Positions 12,501 through 21,720 of a stretch of DNA of 64,000 nucleotides are shown here, piece by piece. Numbering within the stretch: position 1 is the stretch's first letter; each line of letters begins with the position of its first letter. A program made the translations under genes and the position numbers. Source of the DNA: Tetrahymena thermophila SB210 (taxonomy: Eukaryota > Ciliophora > Oligohymenophorea > Hymenostomatida > Tetrahymenidae). The notes under the pieces are model-generated. The model had not been told where the DNA came from. It did not search any database and was given only the letters and a program-made list of their open reading frames with translations. The DNA lies in assembly GCF_000189635.1 (NCBI RefSeq), contig NW_002476316.1, positions 1 to 64,000 of the forward strand. Reading direction: 5' to 3'.

Positions 12501-15031
12501 GTCTAACATGCTCAGATACAAATAAAGTACCTGTTTCTGGAACCTGTACTTGTAAACCTACTATGTTTTAGACATCAAATGGAAGTTGCAGTCAATGTGC
12601 AGCTTATTGCAATACTTGTACTTCTGCTACTAGCTAATGTAACTCATGTATTCCTAATGCAAGTTTAGTTACTTCATTAGGATAAACTACTCAATAATGC
12701 TAATGTAATCAAGGCTACTACTATAATTCTTCAACTAATTCTTGCAATCCTTGTGCATGGTATTGCAATAAATGTACAAATGGTAGTGCTAATGGATGTA
12801 CTACTTGTATAGCAAATATGGTTATGAGTAGTAAAGTTCCTGGAACATGCGTTTGTGCAACAGGATTTTATGCTAATCCTAACTAAGGTGGCTAATGCAC
12901 TCCTTGTGATCCAACATGCAAAACATGTACTGGCCCTGGACCTAATAATTGCTCTTCATGTGGTACATATAATACGCTTACTACAACAACTGTAAATGGT
13001 GTGACTTAATCTACTTGCAATTGTGCACCATATTATTATCGTAGCTCTTCTACTTCTCTAAATTGTTCGCCATGTAATGCTAACTGCTACAGTTGTAATG
13101 GACCATAAGCCAATTAATGCTTAACTTGCAACTCTGCTCCATCAATAAATATGTATTTCTTCCCTAATTCTCCTGGTTCATTGACTGGTACTTGTGGATG
13201 TTTACCAGGTTATTATTACATATAATGTCTCTATAATTTCTGCTAACCATGTTAGGCTTCTTGCAGTTAGTGCACAGGTACTTTAGCAACTAATTGTATT
13301 GCCTGCTGGGCTAATGCTTCATTAACTTCTTAAGGAACTTGTGTTTGTAATGCAGGATATTATCTTTCTTCAGATGGTAAAACATGTGCTCAGTGCGATA
13401 GTTCCTGTTCAACTTGTTCCGGATCTGGTACCAAAGCTTGTAATACCTGCCCAGCAAATTCAAATCTAGTTGCTGGTTAGTGTTTATGTGCTCAAGGATA
13501 TTATAGAAATACTTAAACCAATTAATGTACCTCTTGCAATACAATTTCTAACTGCTTATAATGCTCTAGTTCTACAACATGTACTTAATGTTCTACAGGA
13601 TATGTATCTAATGGTAATGGAGGTTGCTAATTAGGAAGTGGCCTCTTCCTTTTTACTCCTAAAGAAAGTAGTACTTTCCTTAACAAAGAAAATAGTAATC
13701 CAATATCTATTGTAGCTAAATGCCACTCAAGCTGCTTAACATGTAGTGGTCCTCATTAAAATGAATGCTTATCATGCTATGAAGGTGCTCATTTTGACTA
13801 ATAAAGTAAATAATGTGTATGCCCTATAGGAACATTTGAATTCCTTAAGCGTTGCTATAACTGCTCATAAGCTTGTAAATCATGCTCTGGAGAAAAAGCA
13901 GAATAATGCAATATATGTATAGAAAATGCTTTCTTCTCTCAAGAATTAAATTAATGTGTTTGCAAAGAAGGATTTATTTATTCTTATGAAACTAAATCAT
14001 GCTAATAAGGAAGATTACCTACTACTGAATGCCAAGGTATACTCTCTAGCTAGTTAAATTCAGTTAACATAATTACTCTCTTAGATTCAGATACAAACAA
14101 AGTTTCAAAGAATATTGTAGTTAATTGCTTATTAGACTATAAGCACTCTCTTATTCCATAAACATGCTCTCCTTATATCTTTTTCTCAATTCAAGTATAT
14201 AGCAATAATACTTGGGTAGATCTAAACAATTCATACATCTCATCAGAAAAAGATTTCAAGTCAAAAATCCATATTCCTGTTTAGATGATCAACAAGATTT
14301 TTGGACTCAAAGATATTTCTGAATATACTCAACTACAATTTAGAATTGCTGCTATTCCTAATGGAAGTTCCTCTTCTCTTATTCATTATAATAATTATTT
14401 CTAAATTCACTATAATTCACAATTATAATAAATCCTACTTACTAACGAAAAGTCTGCACGTAATATCAACTTGCCAATCATCACTGATTTCTCTACTCAA
14501 TAAGAGCAGAAATGTGGTGTTGACAATTTCTATTCTCCAGAATGTTTTATTGTAACTGATTTGGATACAACTTCTTATATTTGCTAAGATGAGACTTGTT
14601 AGATTCCTAGAAAAAATATGACATTCTATCCAGGAGAAAATGTATATATCACAATGAAATTTGTCGATTCTTCTGATTCTAGATACATCTAGAAAAAGTC
14701 TATTAATATGTTATCAAATTTAAATGAAGTATTAGATCTTACTTCGTCATCTAAAATTATCAAGTAGACTAAACAATAATCAATATTTTTACTTTCTATT
14801 CCAAGCAATGTTGAGTCAGCTCACCTCTAAATTCTTGCTGAAATAGTAGAAGATCCTTCTAAAATGAATTCACATTTCTTGAAGGAAAGCTCTAACAATA
14901 AATTCGAATTTATTTAATCTGCTGATTTCTCTTAGCTTTCTATCAAGCAAACTCTTCAATAAACAATGCTAAGCTCTCTCCTTACACAAGGCTTATTTAC
15001 AATTATTTTAACTATATTACTAATTTTATGA
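3590..15031 (+). CDS. Giant secreted/surface Cys-rich repeat protein (furin-like/growth-factor-receptor type), 3751 aa
   Basis: Two exons, 3590-3896 and 4083-15031. The 186-bp intron starts GTAAAA and ends AG, and removing it joins the frame exactly. Residues 1 to about 24 form a signal peptide (hydrophobic core AIFYIAFVQYSFA). Residues ~25-197 form a non-repetitive domain with a GWGIRDLKVYL motif just before the repeats. Roughly sixty modules of ~45-55 residues follow, each with the pattern CxxxCxxC...C..C, then NA.L..G.C.C..GYY; this is the IGFBP/growth-factor-receptor cysteine-rich fold common in ciliate surface proteins. A Cys-poor domain runs from ~3405, and the protein ends in a hydrophobic stretch (FTIILTILLIL) directly before TGA, with no cytoplasmic tail, as in GPI-anchor signals. 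Function is unknown; surface adhesion or coat is inference. The gene is continuous over 10.9 kb with no frameshift needed. Confidence 0.93.
4361..14005 (+). repeat. Coding array of ~60 Cys-rich modules
   Basis: This is the repeat portion of the giant surface protein. Each unit is about 135-165 bases and encodes CxxxCxxC clusters followed by a conserved N-A-x-L...G-x-C-x-C-x-x-G-Y/F-Y core. Copies are diverged from one another at DNA level, so the array is old, and conserved mainly at cysteine, glycine and aromatic positions. The unit count is an estimate from span divided by unit length. Confidence 0.85.
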
Positions 15032-15697
15032 TTTTTGATGTATTAAAAAACAATACTTTAATAAATTTAATATGTTTACATTACTGTGATAAGATTTTTT
15101 TAAATTATTGTAATTTATTTACATAAATTCATATTTGTATTCTATAACATTTTATATAAATTAACTATTATCTATCTCCACATATTACATATAAAATTTA
15201 CTCTTTATGTTAAAAATAATTATGTAAATTGAACCGCATTAAATAAAGTAGGACAAAATATAAAATGTTTAAATAATCTTTGCTTTTTTAGCTAAATAAG
15301 TAATGAACAACTAAAAATATTAAAATCCATCATAAAAATAAAATGATGAAATATCTTTAAATCTATAGAACCAAAAATAAAATAGCAAAAACTAGAACCA
15401 AATCTTACTCCTTCAAACTTAAAGTTCTAAACAAATTTTTGAGTATAAATCAAGTATAAATAAATATATCTATTTACTTCTAATATTGCTTGAATTTGGT
15501 CAATTTTAATTAAATTTATGAACAAAACTTCATTTATTTGATAATAGTTAATGAGGGATGAGATTACTGTAAATTTACTTTTTTTTTTATGTTTAATTTT
15601 ACTTTTATATTGACTTTAAATACTCTGAATAGAGATCAAAATTGAAATAAAAATTGAAATAATTAAAAAAATAAAAACCTATAATTTCTTCTAAAAA
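15032..15697. other. Intergenic, AT-rich
   Basis: Spacer between the stop of the giant Cys-repeat gene and the ATG of the small Cys protein, both on the + strand. No coding frame or structured element recognised. It presumably carries a 3' end and a promoter. Confidence 0.6.
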
Positions 15698-16213
15698 ATG
15701 GCCTTTAAAAATTTTGCAATTATCTTCTGCATTTTCGCTGTTGTGTTTGCTTAGTCACCATACAACTACACTTATCTCTAATAAATTCTTGAAAATGAAT
15801 AATGCAATACTTTGAAAACTAAATTTAGTGAGGAATGCAAGAAAACTTCTCCTAACCAAATTTATCCTTGTTTACTAAAACTTATGAGTGAAAATCATTG
15901 TGATAAAATTGCAGAGTATGAATAAGTACTTGATTCTGATAAATATTGCGATTCAGTTAAAATTGATGGAGAAAAAGAATGCTAAGGTAGTGAAGATAGC
16001 TAATGTTTAGTTAATTACATGAGTGTCAATGACTGTGTAAGTCTAATTATTTATAAAGAATATGTATTTGACAATGATGAATATTGCAATTCTATTAAGT
16101 TAAGCTTATAAGAATCATGCAATAAAGAAGAAAAACCTATCGAATGCTACTTCTAATACATGAAAGTAGATGATTGTGTTTCTGAAATTGAAATTGAAAA
16201 TAAAAAAATTTGA
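15698..16213 (+). CDS. Small secreted protein with three 4-Cys repeats, 171 aa
   Basis: Single exon, ATG in an AAAAAATG context, stop TGA. Residues 1-18 are a clear signal peptide (MAFKNFAIIFCIFAVVFA, then Q-S). The mature part is acidic and made of three similar units of ~45-50 residues. Each follows [E/K]xC...K....(E)C...C...M....xC: the units start near NEQCNTLK, DKYCDSVK and DEYCNSIK, and their second halves carry CLLKLMSENHC, CLVNYMSVNDC and CYFQYMKVDDC. Four Cys per unit suggests two disulfides each (inferred). It lies 0.67 kb downstream of the giant secreted Cys-repeat gene on the same strand. I do not recognise the family. Confidence 0.88.
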
Positions 16214-16965
16214 ATTATATTTGGGAATGAATCTTATATTCTTTTGAAAATAATCAAATTTATGTTAATTTTTGTTTATTTTAATTTTATTTTGTTTATT
16301 TAAATGTTGTTTTTAAGATTTTTATAAAATTAATTTTATTAAATAATATTTTCTAACAACAACTTTAATTATTTTAAAAATTTACCATGCATTATATATA
16401 CATTTAGATTGGGTATAATAAATATATATGCAATTATATAATTATCATTTTTTAAATGAAGTAAGAAAGCTTAGCAATATAATAATCTTAGATATATTTA
16501 AAAAATTTACCTTACATTTTTTATGAACATAAAATTATAAAAAATAACTCTAAAGGGGTAATAATTAATAATAAATTTTAATAAATCACTTTTTTATTTA
16601 ATATATTTATAAAACAGAAATAAATATTTTAAATTAAATTTAATATTTTTACCTACTGAAAGTTATGAAAATAATACAAATTTAATTAAATTATAAATTT
16701 TTTTATAATTATGCAATTTTATTTTGAACTTTAAGTAACTGGTTTAAATTATTATAATTGAAATTAATGAAAAAATTATTTATTTATTTATTTTTAATAT
16801 CAAAATTGTTGGCTTTTAATGGTCTTTATCTTATATTATAATTTTCTATTCTATTCTATAAATTTTCAATTTTGAAAGTTTCATTTTTAAATATCTAGAA
16901 ATTATATAGTTAATTGATTAATCTATTTTAATATTAATAAATTTTTTTAATTTATTTATTATTAA
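16214..16965. other. Intergenic between convergent genes
   Basis: Very AT-rich spacer where the + strand small Cys gene and the - strand RING gene converge. Only 3' untranslated and termination functions are expected. No other element seen. Confidence 0.6.
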
Positions 16966-18388
16966 TCATAAAAGAGGTTATTCTAAATTTAGATGATTTA
17001 GTATTTATTCAGTATTATTATTTTATTAGTTAATCAAAGAGCTGTTGTCATTGTGTTAGATATTTATTTATCTCTACTATTAGTTATTTTAATTAATTAA
17101 ATTTTATTGTCCCATTTAGCCATTAATTTAATTATAATTATTTGACTACGATTAATTATGTACTGCTTAATAAACCATTTATGGAGCAATCATTTAATTT
17201 TAAGAAATTTAAAGATTTTAATTAACATTTTATTAAATTTGCTATTATTATAATAGATTTTATTCACCATTTCGCTAGATTTATTATTAAGCTTGCTATT
17301 ATAATTATTCCTATTAATCACTATCTTATATAATTAATTTATTTGACTATATTGATCTACGGCATGAAGGACAGGTTACTCTTATTTTGATCCAATCTCT
17401 TATACAAGCACTATGAAAACTGTGGGTACATTTTAACTTGATAACTTTATCATTTTTCTATATCTCTTCTAGACAAATTTAGCAAGTAGTTTCCCTCAAA
17501 GATATTTTGGAATCATAATCTTAACTATCTAGAGAAGGTCTTTCTATTTCAATATTCTACATTTCATAGTACATTTATTCGAATTAATACCTTTCCTATT
17601 TACATAATATAAAGTAAAATAAATTAGTTTTTGTCTTTCAAAGAATAATCAAACTTATTTTAAATATTAAGTGATTTAAATAAATAGGATAAAAAATATT
17701 TTACTGGATGTATATACATTTCATATTGCTTTAAGAAGAATATTTCTGCCCTTAAAACCCAAGTCACATCTGAAAGTAGAAAAATAATATTAAATAATAT
17801 AACATGCTTAGCTGCTTTAGGATCACTCATACAATTTAGCTTACAGAAATCATTAAATAGCGAATCTCCAAAAAATAATAGTAATACAGCATAAAAATTT
17901 AAAGTAATTACATAAGAAATAGTTATCATGTTAAATATTATAATTGCTAGAATGATGTACATCTTTATTCTTAATCTCATTAGATTTTCAAAGTTCATGC
18001 TTGTAAAAAACCTCATCAAAATAACTACAAATAAAAAATTGTAATTCATCATAGCTAAAAAAATTATGAGACACTCTTTATATTCTCCAGATCTAAATAA
18101 ACTAATTATTTCTATAGTAAATGCAACTGGAACTAGCATAAATAGCCTTGGGCATATCCATTGGCAGATATACATTTTTATTTAAATAACTACTTTATCC
18201 TTAAATGGAGTTTTTAATCTTGCTATTGTTGTAAATTAGTAAATTCTTTTTTTCTAAATTTTTGGTTTATTTTAAAAATTTTCAATATTATATAAAATAA
18301 GTCTAAATTATTACATAATTTTGTGATTCTCTTATTGCATTAGTTAATAACTTTTGTTATTTATTTTATGTTGTTTGTTTGATTGCAT
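16966..18388 (-). CDS. Multi-pass membrane RING-H2 finger protein with Q/N-rich tail, 437 aa
   Basis: Two exons on the - strand, 18388-17705 and 17595-16966, split by a 109-bp intron (GTAAAATA...AAATAG). Residues ~75-225 are strongly hydrophobic with about four membrane spans. A RING-H2 finger follows at ~266-306: Cys266, Cys269, Cys284, His286, His289, Cys292, Cys303, Cys306 (CQICLEEI ... CTHSFHSAC ... CPSC). RING-H2 domains bind E2 enzymes, so a membrane ubiquitin ligase is likely. The last ~125 residues are Gln/Asn-rich, many encoded by TAA/TAG. The start is uncertain: 18388 is the first ATG after an upstream in-frame TGA, but the ATGs at 18340 and 18175 are also in frame, and 18175 has a good AAAATG context. 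Confidence 0.8.
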
Positions 18389-19207
18389 AGGTTTAATAAT
18401 TTATATTCAGAATACTGATTAACAAAACTCATAATGTCTGCAAATAAAATATTCGATTGATTGATTAATATTTTATTTTTAATTCTTTTTCTATTCTATT
18501 ATTAAACATAGAAATTAGTTCTATGTTTTGATAATTTAGAACAAAATATTGTTTAAAATATAAAATTGTCTAATTTATTTTTGCTTTTAAATTACTTCAA
18601 TAATTTGTAATTGATCGTATCATTTTATATTTAAATTAGAGCAATATTTTTAAGAAGAAAATATTAATTTTAAAATTTTAATTTTTTTGAAATACATATC
18701 ATTTAAAAGATAAATTAATTTAATATTTTTTTAATCTTTGATAATTGCTTAAAAATAAAGAAAATTGATAGCCATTAAAATAAAATATAAATCAAATTTA
18801 ATGTATTCAAGATTAGTTTTCTTATTTTAAAAAAATATTTAAAATATTTAATTTCTACTATTATTTGAGGATAAATTTTAAATAAATTGTAAAAGTAAGT
18901 TTGATTAATACAAAAAATAAAATTATTCATTCATATTTTATGGAATTCTACTTTAGTTTCAAAATTTTAATAAATAAATTTGAGATCAATAATAAATATA
19001 TTTAGTTTTATGATTTATATGTAAAAACAATAATTAATTTCTTATCTGTTTAACATCAGGAGAAGATACAAGTTTTTTCAATTAGACATATAATAGATAA
19101 GAAATTTGTTATCAATCAATTATAAAATTTAACTAAAAATTAATTTAGGATATTGAAAATTATTTACAAGTATTATTAGATTACTAAAATTTAATTGTTC
19201 AATAAAG
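18389..19207. other. Intergenic between divergent genes
   Basis: Shared upstream region of the - strand RING gene and the + strand peroxidase gene. AT-rich, no ORF of interest. It presumably holds both promoters; no defined motif can be supported. Confidence 0.6.
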
Positions 19208-19770
19208 ATGGCTGATAATATAAATATTGCATCCATATTTGATGTCAGAGCAATAGACATTGATGGAAATGAGTGTCAACTTAGTAAATTTAAGGGTAAA
19301 AAAGCATATTTAATAGTAAATGTAGCTAGTAAGTGTGGATTTACTTCAACAAATTATAAACAGCTATATGAGATATATAAAAACTATAGGTAAAATATTT
19401 TCTATTCAGAGTATAAAAAGTTTAAAAATTATTTTATTATGTCAGTGATAAAGGCTTAGAAATTTTGGCATTTCCTTCTAATTAATTTTTTAATTAAGAG
19501 CCATTTGATGAACCTGCAATTAAAGAATTTGTAAAAAAAGAATATAATGTTGATTTTCCTATGTTTAAAAAGATTTATGTTAATGGAGAAAAAAGACATG
19601 ACTTATATAAGTATTTAGCAAATAATACTCCTGGATTTTAAGGCTATATTTAATGGAATTTCGCTAAATTTTTAGTTAATGCTGAGGGAAAACCAGTTTA
19701 ATATTATGAACATAAATAAAATCCTGTAGATATTGTTCCTGATATATTAAAATTATTAAATGGAGAATGA
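19208..19770 (+). CDS. Glutathione peroxidase (Cys type, PHGPx-like), 168 aa
   Basis: Exons 19208-19389 and 19446-19770 around a 56-bp intron (GTAAAATATT...TGTCAG); the joined codon gives Ser61. The family reduces hydrogen peroxide and lipid hydroperoxides using glutathione or thioredoxin. The peroxidatic Cys is Cys43 in NVASKCGFTSTNY. The remaining tetrad residues fit Gln74 in FPSNQF and Trp131-Asn132 in QWNFAKF. The length is typical of short PHGPx-like enzymes. No signal peptide, so probably cytosolic. Cys43 is encoded by TGT, so this is not a selenoprotein at that site. The usual FPCNQF Cys is Ser72, and no Cys follows in the IKEFVKKEYNVDFP segment where thioredoxin-dependent relatives carry the resolving Cys. 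Only Cys23 and Cys43 remain. Confidence 0.95.
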
Positions 19771-20314
19771 ATTTGTAATAATATTACAAAATAAAAATAT
19801 ATGTAATATAAAGAGATAAATAGAATATTACTGTATAGTGTATTGCTTTTAAAATATAATTTTTATCATAAATTACTTATTAATTTACTTTTGAGTTTCT
19901 TGTTTTAAATTTTTATAATAATATTGAAAAACAAATTATTCTTTTTTCTTTTATTAATTTTATTATTTTTTGGAAAAATAAATTAACAAATTTTATTTTA
20001 AAATAAAAGAAAATAAATAATTTCAAATTGAAAGAAATAATTTTTTATTTTAAAAGTTCAGAGTTGTGTATGTATCTATATTATTTTATCAATTATATTT
20101 ATTCTATTAATATGGTTAATTATCTTTAAAGTTTATTTTTATTTTTTTACTTTTTGCTATTTTTTCATAATTTAATTTTTTATATCTCTTTTTAATTTAT
20201 TATTTCTTTTTGTATAATTTTTTTAAGGATTATTTTCTTCACTTTTTAATTTTTAATTTTTAATTTTTCTTTTTTAATTTTTTCTTTTTTATCTTTATCT
20301 TTTTTCTTTTTTCT
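19771..20314. other. Intergenic, T-rich
   Basis: Downstream of the peroxidase gene. It includes long T/A tracts such as TTTTTAATTTTTAATTTTT around 20250. Nothing codable recognised. Confidence 0.55.
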
Positions 20315-20774
20315 TCAAAAGTATGGTCTTCTGTTGTGCTCTCTCTGCCTAAAAAAAAATACTACTATAATTTTTATAAAGGAAAAAACCACTGTCACTC
20401 TTTGGTTTGGGAAAGAAAATTTCATTTCGACAAAACAATTTAAAAAAACTGTATGTTTTTTTTTTTAACATATCAGGAAAAAAAGAGCCTTTTTTGATTC
20501 CTTAGCTTCATCAAATGTGTCCAGAGGTATGGTGTTGGGGCAAAATAGGCATTACGTACATCTTGATTTTCCTCGGATAAAAAACTCATTTTCCTTAAAA
20601 ACTTTTCCACCATCTCCTTATCACACTAGTTGAAGCCTAAGGCGCTCTTGTTATTTCATAGGAATTTAATTTCATTATATCATAGAAAAATAATCATTTA
20701 ATATTTTAAGATTTCTGAAATGTTAAAAACATGGTAGTTAGTATTCGTGGAATTCGTATTCCATTTTCAGCGCT
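20315..20774 (-). pseudogene. Unassigned coding-like island (gene fragment or broken gene)
   Basis: This ~460-bp block is visibly richer in G and C than its surroundings. Three neighbouring - strand segments read like protein but lie in different frames. They are 20774-20694 (SAENGIRIPRIL...), 20649-20473 (contains EKFLRKMSFLSEENQDV and APTPYLWTHLMKLRN, ending at TGA) and 20432-20315 (contains FPKPKSDSGFFLYKN, ending at TGA). They are separated by A/T homopolymers and a possible intron. A single complete model could not be built, so it may be a decayed gene, a gene with short introns, or something non-coding. A + strand frame at 20323-20718 is also open (131 codons) but looks less protein-like. 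I do not recognise a family. Confidence 0.3.
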
Positions 20775-21720
20775 TCAAAAACTTAATCTTAAAAATAAAA
20801 ATTTTCTCTTTCATTTTTGATAGAAATCAATTAATAATTTCCCTTTTTATTTTTTAATTTGAATATTTTGGATTTAAATTAAATTATATAAATTTTGTTA
20901 AGAAGCTAAGTTATGAAAGTTATAGATAGATAGAAAAGAAAATTTATTACTTCTTTTGTTTTTTTATTTTTTTAATAAGTTTTGATTTCACTTTGCAAAA
21001 AGCTTAATTTGGGAAACATAAAGAATTAATAAATTTCTTTAAATGAATTCAAAGGTGTTTTACATATATTTAAACTAGACAAAATCTTACAATTAAAAAA
21101 ATTAATTGAGATGATAAACTTCTTATTATAAAAGCTATAAAAAACAAATATTATTCTTAGAAATGATGAATATCCTCAAACTGTTTTTACATTTTTAAAG
21201 AATTAAATTGTTAACATTTTTTGCATTTTTTAATCATCAGTGGAGAAATAAATTTTAATGATTTTTATTTTAACTCTACAAGTTTTCATATTATCATTAT
21301 AATAAATTTTATATCTTTTAAAGCTTAAATGAAAATTTGAGCATCTACTTGTATATTTATTTATTGATTTGCTTATTTTTCCCTCCTATATGTAAATTTA
21401 TTTTGAAAAATAAAAATTGTATTAAATAAATGGAAGATGGCATCCAAAATAGATATATAGTCATATTGATAGATTGATAGTCAATATATATTTAAAAAAA
21501 AGTGAAGATAAGAAATTGAAATATTTCAAATTCTTTATTAATTTATGAAACAGGATAGATATTTAAATAAAAAATATTTAGAGTCATATCCTAATAATAA
21601 ATTACTTATAAATTGAGGGAAAGGGAAAAAATTATTAATTAATTATTGATAATTTAAACAATTTAATCAAAACAAATTAAAAAACTAACAAAAAATAATT
21701 AAGCAAGTTAATTAATATAA
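20775..21720. other. Intergenic, upstream of RRM gene
   Basis: AT-rich DNA with no supported gene. The last ~100 bases before ATG 21721 are A-rich and unstructured, as is usual for a leader in this genome. Confidence 0.55.

Noticed and set aside
5058..13544. Many short ORFs under the standard genetic code on both strands inside the Cys-repeat gene
   Set aside because: They are out-of-frame or truncated shadows. The in-frame reading with TAA/TAG as Gln gives one continuous repeat protein to TGA at 15031.
19390..19448. Possible selenocysteine TGA in the peroxidase gene at the exon 2 border
   Set aside because: The TGA at the border only appears if the intron is retained. Splicing gives a Ser codon, and the catalytic position is a normal TGT Cys.
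20323..20718. + strand ORF of 131 codons in the GC-richer island
   Set aside because: It needs TAA/TAG as Gln, is hydrophobic and Phe/Leu-rich without domain-like patterning, and is the antisense of segments that look more protein-like. Not called as a gene, though not excluded.
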